Position numbers and translations under genes: made by a program
Shown here: positions 1 to 9,744 of the stretch, piece after piece
How the letters are laid out: every line of letters begins with the position of its first letter
Numbering within the stretch: position 1 is the stretch's first letter
Notes under the pieces: generated by a model
The model's input: only the letters and a program-made list of their open reading frames with translations
Database searches by the model: none
What the model was told of the DNA's origin: nothing
Origin: Tatumella sp. JGM118
Lineage (GTDB): Bacteria; Pseudomonadota; Gammaproteobacteria; Enterobacterales; Enterobacteriaceae
Direction of reading: 5' to 3'
DNA length: 64,000 bases
NCBI RefSeq assembly: GCF_018257515.1
Contig: NZ_JAERJR010000001.1
Coordinates: 1 to 64,000 of the forward strand

Positions 1-20
1 GTAAGCGGAAGGTGAAAGTA

Positions 21-68
21 GCCCCCCTTACAGGGGGCATTCTCAAAAGCCACCTTCTAAGAAGGTGG
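21..68 (-). terminator. Hairpins downstream of ompA
   Basis: Two perfect hairpins lie just past the ompA stop. The nearer has arms CCACCTTC at 50-57 and GAAGGTGG at 61-68, and is followed on the minus strand by CTTTTGAGA. The farther pairs GCCCCC with GGGGGC at 21-38. The short T run fits a Rho-independent terminator and 3' stability element for ompA. The call rests on the stems and the position. Confidence 0.6.
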
Positions 69-88
69 TCTTTTACTACGTGGTTAAC

Positions 89-1144
89 TTAGCCCTGAGG
101 CTGAGTAACAACGTCTTTGATACCTTTAACTTCGATCTCTACGCGACGATCCGGCCCCAGACACTGGATCAGTGCTGCGCGGCCTTTCACGTTGTCACAG
201 GTGTTGCCGGTAACAGGATCAGCTTTACCCATGCCCTGTGCAGAGATTTTGTTTGAAGGAATACCTTTAGACACCAGGTAGTTCACAACAGACTGTGCAC
301 GTTGCTGAGACAGTTTCAGGTTGTATTTAGCAGAACCGATACGGTCAGTGAAGCCCAGAACAACGACAGAGCCGTCTTTAGGATCCAGTGAGCTCAGCTG
401 AGTGTACAGCTGATCCAGCGCTTGCTGGCCGCTTGCTTTCAGAGTGGATTTGTTGAAGTTGAACAGCACGTCTGATTTCAGAGTGAAGTGCTTGGTTTCA
501 ACAACCGGAGCCGGAGCTGGTGCCGGAGCTGGTGCCGGAGCAGCAACATCATCCTGACCGAAACGGTAAGCAACACCTACGCTCAGAGTGGCGTTATCAG
601 GACGCGCACCAACGGTTGATGCGTCACCGATGTTGTTAACCCACTGGTAGTCCAGACGGGTTGCCCAGTTTTTGGTCAGAGCATATTCAACACCAACGGC
701 TGCCAGTGGAGAAACACCGGTATCGTGGTCGGAGTTACCGTTGACGAAATCTTTGCTATCTGCACGCCATACCATGCCGCCCAGACGGGTGTACACGTCC
801 AGATCGTCGGTCAGTGGGTAGCTCAGTTTAGCAGCCAGCTGTACGCCCTGCGCTTTGAAAGCACCGTGGTTAGAACCATTGTAAGGCATACGACCTAACC
901 AGTCATAACCACCCTCGAAGCCCAGGTATTGGTTAACCTGGTAACCTGCATAGGCGCCTGCGCCCAGCTGGTTTTCATGCGGGTCGTTAGAGACGTGGTA
1001 GTTGTTACCGTAGAAACCGGTGTCGTGGTACTGGGACCAACCCAGTTTAGCACCAGTGTACCAGGTGTTATCTTTTGGTGCGGCCTGCGCTACGGTAGCG
1101 AAACCTGCCAGTGCCACTGCAATTGCGATAGCTGTCTTTTTCAT
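89..1144 (-). CDS. ompA: Outer membrane protein A
   Basis: This is the major outer-membrane porin and structural protein (351 aa). It tethers the outer membrane to peptidoglycan. The start is the ATG at 1144, after the SD-like GAGGCGCAAA, because it begins a clear signal peptide ending in VAQA before mature [10 protein letters not shown]. The open frame extends 33 codons further upstream, but that stretch is leader RNA. Residues from about 22 to 190 form the eight-stranded barrel. An Ala-Pro hinge follows, then the C-terminal peptidoglycan-binding OmpA domain (GFTDRIG near the middle, RRVEIEVKG near the end). Length and order match E. coli OmpA. It is the first gene of the conserved ompA-yccA block. 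Confidence 0.97.
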   Translation of the reverse strand: MKKTAIAIAVALAGFATVAQAAPKDNTWYTGAKLGWSQYHDTGFYGNNYHVSNDPHENQLGAGAYAGYQVNQYLGFEGGYDWLGRMPYNGSNHGAFKAQGVQLAAKLSYPLTDDLDVYTRLGGMVWRADSKDFVNGNSDHDTGVSPLAAVGVEYALTKNWATRLDYQWVNNIGDASTVGARPDNATLSVGVAYRFGQDDVAAPAPAPAPAPAPVVETKHFTLKSDVLFNFNKSTLKASGQQALDQLYTQLSSLDPKDGSVVVLGFTDRIGSAKYNLKLSQQRAQSVVNYLVSKGIPSNKISAQGMGKADPVTGNTCDNVKGRAALIQCLGPDRRVEIEVKGIKDVVTQPQG

Positions 1145-1276
1145 TTTGCGCCTCGTTATCATCCAAAATAGGCAATGAGCAAAAATGTTGCTCTTGGTTG
1201 TAATCCTTCGCCGGGTTATTTCGCTCGATTTGTACTCTGCCAAAAAAGGAGATTATTGAGCACCCTGGCGACGTAA

Positions 1277-1304
1277 AGTCTACAACGAGATTAGAAAGTT
1301 ACAA
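1277..1304 (-). promoter_or_regulatory. ompA promoter
   Basis: On the minus strand, TTGTAA (1299-1304) and TAGACT (1277-1282) are separated by 16 bp. The surrounding sequence agrees closely with my recollection of the E. coli ompA promoter, including the GTTGTAGACTTTAC segment and the GTGCTC at the expected transcript start near 1270. That gives a 5' leader of about 125 nt, the long leader known to stabilise ompA mRNA. Confidence 0.75.
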
Positions 1305-1491
1305 GTAAGATATGATGTTGTACAGTAAAAAAACAGTAATTTGAACACATTTACTTACAATTGAAACTGAACTCCCGGTCCGGATGACAACTGAAATCTA
1401 AGGTAACCCATTGCTGGCTCTGGAATGGTGAGTCATCTGGCTTATGTAATAATCTGCCGCTTATTTTTTATGAGAATAATCTTAAATAAGA

Positions 1492-1983
1492 TTAATGTAG
1501 TAAGGGCGAATGAATTTTCAATCGATTTTCCTGTCTGCCGGGAGAATCAAAGGTATTTTCTTCACGCATGATCAATCCCAGAGTATGACCCTCTATTGCC
1601 GCCTGCTCGAGTTCCTGTCGTTCAGCGTCGCTTAAACCTTCCGGAAGCCAGGCGATTACCACACTGAAATTCCCCGAACGTAGCGCTTTAATCATGGCGT
1701 TGACGCTGCTGATACGTTCAGTCGAAGCGACCTGCATACTTTTTTCCAGCGGTAACCCGGCCTGCTGAAGCCAGTGACGGCTCAGTTTATGTGCGGGGGT
1801 TAACCATAACTGCCAGCGTGACTGCTCACCCAGTTGTTTGAGTAACGGAAACAGCAGCATATTCAGCAGGGCAGGGTTTTGTCCCTGATAACTTAATTCA
1901 CTGATACAACCGCGGGTATACGAAGTCTGTGCCGGGTGATGATGCACCTTAAAGGTTTTCGCTGTCAGTCGCTGAGTATGCAT
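1492..1983 (-). CDS. sulA: SOS cell-division inhibitor SulA
   Basis: SulA is the SOS-induced inhibitor of FtsZ polymerisation; it halts division after DNA damage and is then degraded by Lon. The core LLFPLLKQLGEQSRWQLWLTP, the segment ALRSGNFSVVIAWLP and the C-terminal LKIHSPLLH match E. coli SulA in order. The start at 1983 gives 163 aa. The ATG at 1995 and TTG at 2001 are also in frame, and none has a strong SD. The N-terminal 30 residues are unlike E. coli, as is usual for this protein. The LexA box just upstream confirms SOS control. Confidence 0.93.
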   Translation of the reverse strand: MHTQRLTAKTFKVHHHPAQTSYTRGCISELSYQGQNPALLNMLLFPLLKQLGEQSRWQLWLTPAHKLSRHWLQQAGLPLEKSMQVASTERISSVNAMIKALRSGNFSVVIAWLPEGLSDAERQELEQAAIEGHTLGLIMREENTFDSPGRQENRLKIHSPLLH

Positions 1984-2005
1984 AATTTTAACCATCCGCA
2001 ATTAA

Positions 2006-2046
2006 CTGTATGGATATACAGTATTACGACCATGCATAAAGATCAA
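2006..2046 (-). promoter_or_regulatory. sulA promoter with LexA box
   Basis: The box CTGTATATCCATACAG (2006-2021, minus strand) fits the LexA consensus CTGT-N8-ACAG with a palindromic centre. It overlaps a -10 element TACTGT, 17 bp from a -35 TTGATC (2041-2046). The arrangement is as I recall it from E. coli sulA: repressor bound across the -10, released when LexA self-cleaves. Confidence 0.88.
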
Positions 2047-2201
2047 CCATTTTTCTGAAAACAGATCGCAGAAACTAAAACTGACCCGTCAGAGCGGCAT
2101 TTATTCATTGAACTGGTAATCGGTTTTGTTTAACTTCTAACATGTTGATAAATATTATTTTATTAACAGCTATGCTATTGCCGGAACAAGGGAGGTTCAC
2201 G

Positions 2202-2840
2202 ATGAAAACATCAGGCCAATGCATTGAAGAATCAAAGAAACAGCTGTCAGCGCTCGGTAAAATCGAGTCCCGTACACAGTTCGGTGGATACTCGTTATCG
2301 GTGGAGAAGGTGGTTTTTGCTCTGGTCAGTGAAGGGGATCTTTATCTCCGTGCCAGTGAAAAAATGCAAAGTTATCTGCAGCACAGACGACTGCAGCCCT
2401 TTATCTTTCACAAGCGGGGGCAATGTGTCAGCCTGAATTACTATAAGGTTGATCCCCTGCTATGGCAGCAGTCAGAGGCTTTACTGGAGTTATCACACAG
2501 CTCTCTGAAGGAAGCCAGAGCTCTCAGAGAGTCACAGCTTAGCCGGCAGCGGTTGAAAGATCTGCCTAACCTGAGTGTTCGGCTGGAAATCCTGTTGAAG
2601 GAGGCGGGGATTACTTCGGTCAGTCACCTGCGTGCGACAGGGGCCAGACAGAGCTGGACGTTGCTCAGAAAAAAGAATAAACATCTGGGATTAAAAACAC
2701 TGTATGCGCTGCAGGGGGCTATCTTCGGACAGCACCAGGAGGTGCTGTCCGCCGGGGTAAAAGAAGAGCTGAAGCACTGGTATCTGCAGTTTGAGCAGAC
2801 TACCGCCCGTTCAGCCTGTAAGCGCAATAATGACCTCTAA
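2202..2840 (+). CDS. sxy: Sxy/TfoX competence regulator
   Basis: This is the Sxy (TfoX) co-activator, which acts with CRP at CRP-S sites of competence and DNA-uptake genes. The ATG at 2202 follows GGGAGG at good spacing, giving 212 aa (E. coli 209); the 20 upstream codons are not used. The N-terminal TfoX domain contains the FGGYSLSVEKVVFALVSEGD and LYLRASE segments. The C-terminal helix-hairpin-helix-like domain contains RLKDLPNLSVRLE and ALQGAIFG. It is convergent with yccS, the two stops overlapping by 4 bp. The window also holds a type IV pilus operon, but of the R64 type, so Sxy control of that operon cannot be assumed. Confidence 0.93.
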   Translation: MKTSGQCIEESKKQLSALGKIESRTQFGGYSLSVEKVVFALVSEGDLYLRASEKMQSYLQHRRLQPFIFHKRGQCVSLNYYKVDPLLWQQSEALLELSHSSLKEARALRESQLSRQRLKDLPNLSVRLEILLKEAGITSVSHLRATGARQSWTLLRKKNKHLGLKTLYALQGAIFGQHQEVLSAGVKEELKHWYLQFEQTTARSACKRNNDL

Positions 2841-4981
2841 AGGCGGCTTATCTCTTCTCTGACAGAGACCAGCTCCGGAAGGAGTGTCAGTACCAGGCCC
2901 ATCTGCTGAAGAATGACGGGTTCTCTGCTGTCAGAACTGGCTTCAATACTCTTAATTTCTGCAATGAGTGCATGCAGTGTGTCCAGCGTATTCTGCATGT
3001 TTGCAGAATCACTCTGCAAAGTATCCCGGGTCAGTCTGACAGCATCATCCATCAGGTGTAAAAAATCACTTTGTTCTGTTTTCTCCCTGTGTGCACCTAA
3101 TGCAGACAGGTAGCTTAGCAGGCTGTGATTGAGACAAGAGATGCGAAAGCCAGGGTCTTTCCCCGGGTCAGGGCTGACCGTCGGGTCATTCATGCCGGAA
3201 ATCACCAGAGCTAACTCCGCATCGGCGTTGTGTGCCTCCCGGCGCGCTATCCGGTATGACATACTGTTGTCCTTACCCTGATGGTACTGGTCGGCAATTG
3301 CTGACAGATAGCGGGCATTGGCCGCCATCGCTTTATCTGCCACTGCCGGTAATTGACGATAGCGCCAGTCCGGAAATATCCAGGCCACGGCCATCCAGGC
3401 CAGTGCGCAGCCGAGCAAAGTATCAACGATCCTCGGCAGGGCAACATCAAACCCTTCGCCCAGCAGGTTAAAGCTCAGTAACGCCAGCAAGGTGATAAAC
3501 AGGGTAGCCTGTGCATATTGTACCTGACGGAAAACAAAAAACAGCACCCCGGATACCACGATCAGGATCAGTACCCCGGGAATCGAAGGGACCAGCCAGA
3601 GGACCGGCAGACCGATGATGATCCCGGCCAGTGTTCCCATGATACGCAGGGCAAGACGTTTTTTGGTGGCATTATAGTTCGGCTGACAAACAAACAGGCT
3701 GGTCAGTAATATCCAGTACCCCCGTTCCAGTCCGGCCAGCTGAATAAGGGCATAGCCCACGCAGAGAACCACTGATACTCTGACCGCATGCCGGAACAGC
3801 GACGATTTCGGGCTTAAATGACGGCTGAACCTGACACGGATATCCTGCCAGCCGGTCAGCCCTTCCTGAGACAGGTGGGTGTCGCTATTCAGCCACTGGT
3901 TATTCAGGACCTGTTCCGACGCGATGGAAAGCAACTGATCATCTATCGCTTTAAGATTACGGAGTAACCATTGCAGAGCACGGGTATTGGGGTCCTGCGG
4001 ATACTGGGCCTTAAGACGGTTCAGTGCCTGTTCCAGATGGAAAAAAGTCCGTTCGAAGCGGTGTTCATGCTGGTACGGTTTTTTCAGGGTCACTGAATGT
4101 GCAATCTGCCGGCAAGCGTTAGCCTGCATATGCAATAGTCGCTGGAAGCGAAATAAGATTTCGCTGTACCGCCATTCATTACGCAGCTGGTGATACTGAA
4201 CGTGGGATGAATTTGCACGTTCATGAATTTCCTGGGCAGCAAAATAATAGAGCAGAGAACGGCGGCTATTACGTGCCGCGCGTTCGCCATTCAGACGGCT
4301 TTGTATGGCGGTTTTGGTGATATTAAACTGTGATACCAGCTGGCTGTTCGCCAGTGCGGCATCGATCAGCGACGGTTCGTCACTGTCGCCGGTATCGGGG
4401 TCGAACAGATTAGCCTTGGTATCAAGATAGCCGGCCAGCTGAGTGTAAGTGGCTGCGAGTTGCTGCTGCACAGGTTGTACCGGAAACAGCAGGTGCATGA
4501 TCAGCGTCAGAACATTGTACCAGAGCGCACCTGCCAGCAATAATACCGGCTGAATATACCAGTCGGAGAACAGATGGATCCCCAGCATGGTATAGATAGC
4601 AATCAACAGCGCGCCGAAGGAGATGGTGGCATAGCGTTGCCCCAGGGCACCCAGCAGGGTGAATACCCAGCTGGAGAGTGCAAGGCCAATCATAAACAGT
4701 GGCGGATAAGGGAACAGAATTTCGACCGAGACCGTCGCGATACAAAAGCAGACCAGCGTGATCAGCATATTACGCAGACGGCCGGTCAGCCGGTCATCAA
4801 TGTCTGCCAGTGCAGCGGCGACGACCCCCAGAATTAACGGAATGGTCCAGGTGATATTTTGTAATGACCAGGAAAGGATCACGCAGCCGGTCATCGCAAG
4901 GAATATCCTCGCCGGATCCCGCCATAATTTATTCATTAAGAATGTGTGCCAGCTGTTCAGCAGGTCAGATCCGAAATTCAT
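2837..4981 (-). CDS. yccS: YccS, FUSC-family inner membrane protein
   Basis: This 714-aa inner membrane protein is close to E. coli YccS (717 aa) in length and position. It has two membrane blocks, at about residues 20-160 and 390-530, each of five or six helices. Each block is followed by a soluble helical region, the layout of the FUSC (fusaric acid resistance-like) family. Its substrate is unknown. It lies 14 bp downstream of yccF on the same strand, so the two are probably co-transcribed. Two more FUSC proteins of other subgroups lie later in the window. Confidence 0.92.
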   Translation of the reverse strand: MNFGSDLLNSWHTFLMNKLWRDPARIFLAMTGCVILSWSLQNITWTIPLILGVVAAALADIDDRLTGRLRNMLITLVCFCIATVSVEILFPYPPLFMIGLALSSWVFTLLGALGQRYATISFGALLIAIYTMLGIHLFSDWYIQPVLLLAGALWYNVLTLIMHLLFPVQPVQQQLAATYTQLAGYLDTKANLFDPDTGDSDEPSLIDAALANSQLVSQFNITKTAIQSRLNGERAARNSRRSLLYYFAAQEIHERANSSHVQYHQLRNEWRYSEILFRFQRLLHMQANACRQIAHSVTLKKPYQHEHRFERTFFHLEQALNRLKAQYPQDPNTRALQWLLRNLKAIDDQLLSIASEQVLNNQWLNSDTHLSQEGLTGWQDIRVRFSRHLSPKSSLFRHAVRVSVVLCVGYALIQLAGLERGYWILLTSLFVCQPNYNATKKRLALRIMGTLAGIIIGLPVLWLVPSIPGVLILIVVSGVLFFVFRQVQYAQATLFITLLALLSFNLLGEGFDVALPRIVDTLLGCALAWMAVAWIFPDWRYRQLPAVADKAMAANARYLSAIADQYHQGKDNSMSYRIARREAHNADAELALVISGMNDPTVSPDPGKDPGFRISCLNHSLLSYLSALGAHREKTEQSDFLHLMDDAVRLTRDTLQSDSANMQNTLDTLHALIAEIKSIEASSDSREPVILQQMGLVLTLLPELVSVREEISRL

Positions 4982-4995
4982 TATTACCGTTATCC

Positions 4996-5439
4996 TCAGC
5001 GACCGGCACGGACCGCGTTTTCACGCGCAAATTTCGCTTCCTCGACAGAAACGACTCTGCGACCAACAGGCCATAAAGCAATGGCTGCAATTTTAAAATT
5101 CGCAATGCCGACAGGGATCCCGATAATGGTCACACACTGGAGGATACCGGCAGAAATATGGGCCAGGCAAAGCCACCAGCCGAAAAAGATAAACCAGAAA
5201 ACGTTCAGTAACGTACCGCCAGTATTACGCAGGTGATTTCTGTTCTCCGGGCGGAGTGTATCCACATGAACGGCTTCATTACCGAAAGGTAGCAGGGATA
5301 AGCGGGTGATTTCCCAGCAGGAGCGGGTCAGGGGCAGCGTAAAAATTAAGACGATGGTAACCAGAGTGGCAAATAACCAGGCCAGGGTGGTCGCAAATCC
5401 CCCCAGAACGAAATTCAGGATATTCAGTACGGCTCTCAT
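4996..5439 (-). CDS. yccF: YccF, DUF307 inner membrane protein
   Basis: This 147-aa membrane protein of the YccF family (E. coli 148 aa) has two YccF repeats. Each has a hydrophobic stretch followed by a charged loop; the second contains FWFIFFGWWLCLAHISAGI and TIIGIPVGIANFK, typical of the family. Function is unknown. It is the first gene of the yccF-yccS pair and is transcribed away from helD. Confidence 0.93.
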   Translation of the reverse strand: MRAVLNILNFVLGGFATTLAWLFATLVTIVLIFTLPLTRSCWEITRLSLLPFGNEAVHVDTLRPENRNHLRNTGGTLLNVFWFIFFGWWLCLAHISAGILQCVTIIGIPVGIANFKIAAIALWPVGRRVVSVEEAKFARENAVRAGR

Positions 5440-5562
5440 TAAATATATCTCCGTGAGTCTTCATGGCACAGTTACAGAATTGTAACCTGTTTTTTGTCTG
5501 GAGCACTAAAGGTCTCGCAGTTAAACTGCTTAAAAGCAATAACTCAGATAATGGCGTGATGC

Positions 5563-7617
5563 ATGGAACTTAAAGCAACCTCAATGGGTAAACGGCTGGC
5601 TCAGCATCCTTACAATCGGGTGCGTCTGCTACCGGCAGGAGTGGAAGTCAGCGGCGATCGTCATGAATATATCATCCCTTTTAACCAGTTACTGGGTATT
5701 CAGTGTAAACGAGGGATGGTATGGGGAGAACTCGAATTTCAGCTTCCGGATGACCAGGTGGTACGACTGCACGGGACTGAATGGCAGGAAACCCAGCAGT
5801 TTTACCAGCATCTTGCCAATGCCTGGCAGCAATGGAGCGAAGAGATGGCCAGGGTCTGCTGCCAGGTATTGAGTACACTGCACCAGGAATTACTCAGCTT
5901 GCTGCAACGGGATAGCTGGCTGACCCGTGCGGATATCTCCGGCGTACGTGAAAAAATAGAAGGCCGGTTCGCGGCCTTACCTCTGCCGGCCCAACGGATT
6001 GCGGAATTTGAATCCTGTCGTCCGCACTGGTCCTTTTGTCAGAGCTGGCTGACTTCTGCAGAGCAGCAGCGTACCGTGCGTAACCGGCAATGGACGGAGC
6101 AGATACTCGAACGTTATCAGGATTTTTTTGCGACCGTGGAATCCAGTCCGCTGAATCCGTCCCAATGCCGTGCCGTCATCAATGGTGAAGATCAGTTACT
6201 GGTCCTGGCCGGGGCAGGGAGCGGTAAAACATCGGTGCTCGCCGCCCGCGCCGCCTGGTTATTACGCCGTAAATACGCCACCGCCGAACAGGTATTGCTG
6301 CTCTCCTTTGGGCGGGAGGCCGCAAAGGAGATGGATCAGCGTGTACAGAAATGTACCGGTGAAACCGGGATGACGGCCAGGACGTTCCACGCACTGGCCC
6401 TGCATATTATTCAACAGAGCAGTAATAAGCCGCCAAAAATCAGTGCGCTGGAGAGTGACGCCGCATTACGTCGTCAGTTACTGACAGACACCTGGCAGCA
6501 GCAATGCGCACAGAAAAAATCGTTTGCGAATGGCTGGCGACAGTGGATTGAAGACGAACTGGGCTGGGAATGTGCTGACACAGAGTTCTGGAACGATAAA
6601 CGATTAGTTAACCGTCTGGCGGGGCGTCTGGAACACTGGGTGTCGCTGATAAGAACCCACGGGGGTTCCCAGTCCGTAATGACGGAGGAAGCCCCGGAGG
6701 CTATCCGCACGCTGTTCGGTAAACGGCTCAGGCTGCTGGCCCCCTTGCTGAAAGCATGGAAACAACATCTTAAAGAGGAAGATGCGGTCGATTTTTCCGG
6801 ACTGATCCGCCAGGCCATCGCCTTGCTGGAAAAAGGCCGATTTATCAGCCCGTGGAAATATATCCTGGTGGACGAGTTTCAGGATATCTCGGTCCAGCGC
6901 GCCGGCCTGCTTCATGCACTCAGAAAACAAAATAAGCATACCGGATTGTTTGTGGTCGGGGATGACTGGCAGGCTATTTATCGCTTTGCCGGGGCGGAGA
7001 TCGACCTGACAACCCGTTTTCATGACATCTTTGGTGACGGGGATGTCTGTGTGCTGGATCAGACCTATCGTTTCAGTCAGCGCATCGGGGATGTGGCGAA
7101 TCGTTTTGTACAGCAGAATCCTTCACAGCTGAAAAAGACACTGAATAGTCAGGATAAGGGCAACAAAAAGTCGATTGCATTGCTGCCGGAAGAACAACTG
7201 GAAGCGCTGGTGAATAAAATGAGCGGCTATGCGGAACAGGATGAAAGCATCCTGATCCTCGGCCGTTATCACTATCTCCGTCCGGCGCTGCTGGATATTG
7301 CCTCAACCCGGTGGCCCCGGCTGAACTTATCATTTATGACATTCCATGCCAGCAAGGGTAAGGAAGCCGACTATGTGATAGTCACCGGACTCAGCGACGG
7401 CAGTGACGGCTTTCCGGCCCGTACCCCGGAATCGGTGATAGAGCAGGGGCTGTTACCGGAAACGGAAAGCTTTCCGGATGCGGAGGAACGAAGGCTCGCC
7501 TATGTCGCAATGACCCGGGCGAGAAAGCAGCTCTGGTTATTGTATGACAAAGCGGCGCCTTCAGATTTCGTGGAAGAACTGGCAAAACTCGGGGTTCCGC
7601 GGGTGAGGAAACCCTGA
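5563..7617 (+). CDS. helD: DNA helicase IV
   Basis: HelD is a 3'-5' superfamily 1 DNA helicase of the UvrD/Rep group. Its length of 684 aa equals that of E. coli HelD. Residues 1 to about 190 form the family-specific N-terminal region. The Walker A motif is GAGSGKT at 217-223 and the Walker B motif is DEFQD from 437, followed by VGDDWQAIYRFAGA. Late motifs are TFHASKGKEAD and LAYVAMTRAR. It is cytoplasmic and implicated in recombination and repair. It ends 4 bp from the convergent mgsA stop. Confidence 0.96.
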   Translation: MELKATSMGKRLAQHPYNRVRLLPAGVEVSGDRHEYIIPFNQLLGIQCKRGMVWGELEFQLPDDQVVRLHGTEWQETQQFYQHLANAWQQWSEEMARVCCQVLSTLHQELLSLLQRDSWLTRADISGVREKIEGRFAALPLPAQRIAEFESCRPHWSFCQSWLTSAEQQRTVRNRQWTEQILERYQDFFATVESSPLNPSQCRAVINGEDQLLVLAGAGSGKTSVLAARAAWLLRRKYATAEQVLLLSFGREAAKEMDQRVQKCTGETGMTARTFHALALHIIQQSSNKPPKISALESDAALRRQLLTDTWQQQCAQKKSFANGWRQWIEDELGWECADTEFWNDKRLVNRLAGRLEHWVSLIRTHGGSQSVMTEEAPEAIRTLFGKRLRLLAPLLKAWKQHLKEEDAVDFSGLIRQAIALLEKGRFISPWKYILVDEFQDISVQRAGLLHALRKQNKHTGLFVVGDDWQAIYRFAGAEIDLTTRFHDIFGDGDVCVLDQTYRFSQRIGDVANRFVQQNPSQLKKTLNSQDKGNKKSIALLPEEQLEALVNKMSGYAEQDESILILGRYHYLRPALLDIASTRWPRLNLSFMTFHASKGKEADYVIVTGLSDGSDGFPARTPESVIEQGLLPETESFPDAEERRLAYVAMTRARKQLWLLYDKAAPSDFVEELAKLGVPRVRKP

Positions 7618-7621
7618 GCGA

Positions 7622-8101
7622 TTACTGATCTTTCAACAGCGGTTCCTGAAGCCGCTCGGCCATATAACGCGGGTAATCAGGGATCGCAATCTCCACATTC
7701 TGAGTATAAAGCGGCGAGTGAATAATAAAATCGGCGGTAGAACGGTTAGTCGCGACCGGGATATTCCAGACGGTCGCCAGCCGTAACAGTGCTTTGACAT
7801 CCGGATCATGGGGAACTGCGTTCAGCGGATCCCAGAAGAAAATCAGCATATCCACTTTTCCTTCTGCGATCATTGCTCCGACCTGCTGATCGCCGCCTAA
7901 CGGACCGCTTAACAGCGGATTTACCTGCAGGCCGCAGTGGGCATTAATCAGGTTGCCGGTGGTCCCTGTAGCATACAGGCTGTGCAGGGCAAGTGACTGC
8001 TGGTTCGCTTTTACCCACTCCAGCAACGATAATTTGCAGTTATCATGAGCCACCAGGGCGATATGTTTTTTCTGCGCTAATGTCCTGACCGTCTGTTCCA
8101 T
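7622..8101 (-). CDS. mgsA: Methylglyoxal synthase
   Basis: MgsA converts dihydroxyacetone phosphate to methylglyoxal and phosphate, a bypass of lower glycolysis that relieves sugar-phosphate stress. At 159 aa it is slightly longer than E. coli (152). H19, D20, D71 (in GPLGGDQQ), D91, H98 and D101 (in [12 protein letters not shown]) fall at the numbers known for the E. coli active site. The phosphate-binding TGTTGN lies at 45-50. Confidence 0.96.
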   Translation of the reverse strand: MEQTVRTLAQKKHIALVAHDNCKLSLLEWVKANQQSLALHSLYATGTTGNLINAHCGLQVNPLLSGPLGGDQQVGAMIAEGKVDMLIFFWDPLNAVPHDPDVKALLRLATVWNIPVATNRSTADFIIHSPLYTQNVEIAIPDYPRYMAERLQEPLLKDQ

Positions 8102-8168
8102 CCCCGACCCTCATTATTCAAAACATATATTCAGTGTCAGGCAGTGTAGCGCGGTGGCTGACCGGGCT

Positions 8169-8750
8169 TCAACTGGTTCGGAATTCACGTAACCAGAGCA
8201 GGATAGCCTGCATGGAACCGCGGGCAGACGGTGCAGCTGCTGCGGGGACTGAACCGGCAGATACTTTTTCTGCCTCTGTACCGGCTTCCCGGGGCGGAAG
8301 ACTGAACTTTGCCACCGAGGCTTTTCTGTTTTGCCGGTTATAACGGATAACCGCGCGCACATAATCTTCATCCTGTATTTCGGACAAATGATCCTGAATG
8401 GCTGTGATATCCAGGCCGTTTTCATCCACTAACCGTAATTGCAGATTTTTTGACGCACTGCGTTCAGCTAACGCAGAGGCAGAGGGCAATACCATACTGA
8501 CAATATGACTTTCTGCCGTGAAGGTCAGAATAAATATCGGGGAGTGCGGGGCGGAGACCAGCGTAAAAAGTATCTGATGCTGGCCCTGTTCAAGCTCAAT
8601 GCTTTCCGCCCCTTTCAGCAGGCTACCCGGCAGTTTATTGCCGTCGAGCACCAGTAAGTTGATCTCCGGATTTATCCTGAAGCTGACAGCCATTGCGGCA
8701 GAGGTATACAGACCAAGCAGCAGGCAGAAAACTGCAGCTACACACTTCAT
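8169..8750 (-). CDS. yccT: YccT/CsgI family periplasmic protein (DUF2057)
   Basis: This exported 193-aa protein has a signal peptide ending near AMA (residue 21). The block LLVLDGNKLPGSLLKGAESIEL is the family hallmark shared with E. coli YccT. YccT, renamed CsgI, has been reported to inhibit curli formation. This copy is shorter than the 220-aa E. coli protein and has an Ala/Pro-rich stretch before the C-terminus. Whether this organism makes curli cannot be judged here. Confidence 0.85.
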   Translation of the reverse strand: MKCVAAVFCLLLGLYTSAAMAVSFRINPEINLLVLDGNKLPGSLLKGAESIELEQGQHQILFTLVSAPHSPIFILTFTAESHIVSMVLPSASALAERSASKNLQLRLVDENGLDITAIQDHLSEIQDEDYVRAVIRYNRQNRKASVAKFSLPPREAGTEAEKVSAGSVPAAAAPSARGSMQAILLWLREFRTS

Positions 8751-8927
8751 TTTGGCTCCGGGTCGGCTAAGTAAGGTGACGGAAAAAAAAAGCTGAGTTT
8801 CATTATGGCATTAATATTTACATTTTGTCATATTTATTGTGCCGCAGAGAGGCACAATAGGTACATTTCTTCTGCCAGCAGATCTACTATTCTGCAGATC
8901 GGCAGTCCCGGCTATCGGAGAAAAACA

Positions 8928-9374
8928 TTGGATCGACAGGATGCCCGGATCCGGGCGATTTTGAGAGAGACGCGTCGTATTGCTGTGGTGGGGGCGAGTG
9001 TTAATCCGCAGCGTCCGGTCTGGCAGGTCATGATGGTGCTGGCGGAACACGGTTATGATGTGATCCCGGTCGGGCCTAAAGTGGCCGGGAAGGTGATTGA
9101 CGGTATGCCGGGTTATGCGTCCCTGGCAGAAATTCCGGGGAAAGTCGATATGGTGGATGTGTTCAGAAATCCGCAAGTGGTCCCGGAAATTGCACGGCAG
9201 GCAATCGCTATCGGGGCAAAGACATTATGGTTACAACCCGGGACTGTCAATCTGCAGGCCGTGAAAGAGGCCCGGGATGCGGGGCTGCAGGTGATAACGG
9301 AGTTGTGCCCGAAAATTGAAATTTATCGTTCCGGGCTTTCTGCAGAATTAAAAGGCCGCGGAAGCCATCAATGA
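8928..9374 (+). CDS. yccU: YccU, CoA-binding domain protein
   Basis: This small Rossmann-fold protein is of the CoA-binding (YccU) family. The start is taken as the TTG at 8928, preceded by GGAG at 8917, which gives 148 aa against 137 in E. coli. A 41-codon upstream extension is open but does not look like the family. Conserved segments are [31 protein letters not shown] and [10 protein letters not shown]. Its biochemical role is not established. The stop overlaps the convergent hspQ by 7 bp. Confidence 0.88.
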   Translation: MDRQDARIRAILRETRRIAVVGASVNPQRPVWQVMMVLAEHGYDVIPVGPKVAGKVIDGMPGYASLAEIPGKVDMVDVFRNPQVVPEIARQAIAIGAKTLWLQPGTVNLQAVKEARDAGLQVITELCPKIEIYRSGLSAELKGRGSHQ

Positions 9375-9682
9375 TACCGGTGAGGAACACGTAACTGCTG
9401 CCGGACATTTGCCGCCAGCTCATCCAGCACCGGTTGATCAGGATGCTCGTCATAGGTCTCGCCGGTCAGATGAAGCTCGGCAATATAAGTGTGGACGGTT
9501 TCGCCGGATTCATCTTCCATCACGACATGATACCAGGGCGTTTCTCCGGGGATATCATCGCCGGGGGCTTCGGCTTCCGGCTGACTGAGTGAAAATTCAG
9601 CGTCAACGTCCACCACGACACCCAGAGTGCCGGATAATCTGTGACGGACCTGCTGCCCGATGCCAAATTTACTACTGATCAT
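9368..9682 (-). CDS. hspQ: Heat-shock protein HspQ
   Basis: HspQ is a hemimethylated-DNA-binding-fold protein that modulates Lon and destabilises mutant DnaA in E. coli. Length is 104 aa (E. coli 105). The N-terminal [11 protein letters not shown], the central [10 protein letters not shown] and HTYIAE, and the Pro-rich DEHPDQP before the C-terminus are conserved. It is cytoplasmic and encoded downstream of rlmI on the same strand. Confidence 0.94.
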   Translation of the reverse strand: MISSKFGIGQQVRHRLSGTLGVVVDVDAEFSLSQPEAEAPGDDIPGETPWYHVVMEDESGETVHTYIAELHLTGETYDEHPDQPVLDELAANVRQQLRVPHRYH

Positions 9683-9744
9683 AAAACACCTCCCGCTGAT
9701 TTTTTCATCCTCACAGATGTGGGGGCGGGAGGCATTTTTTCAAG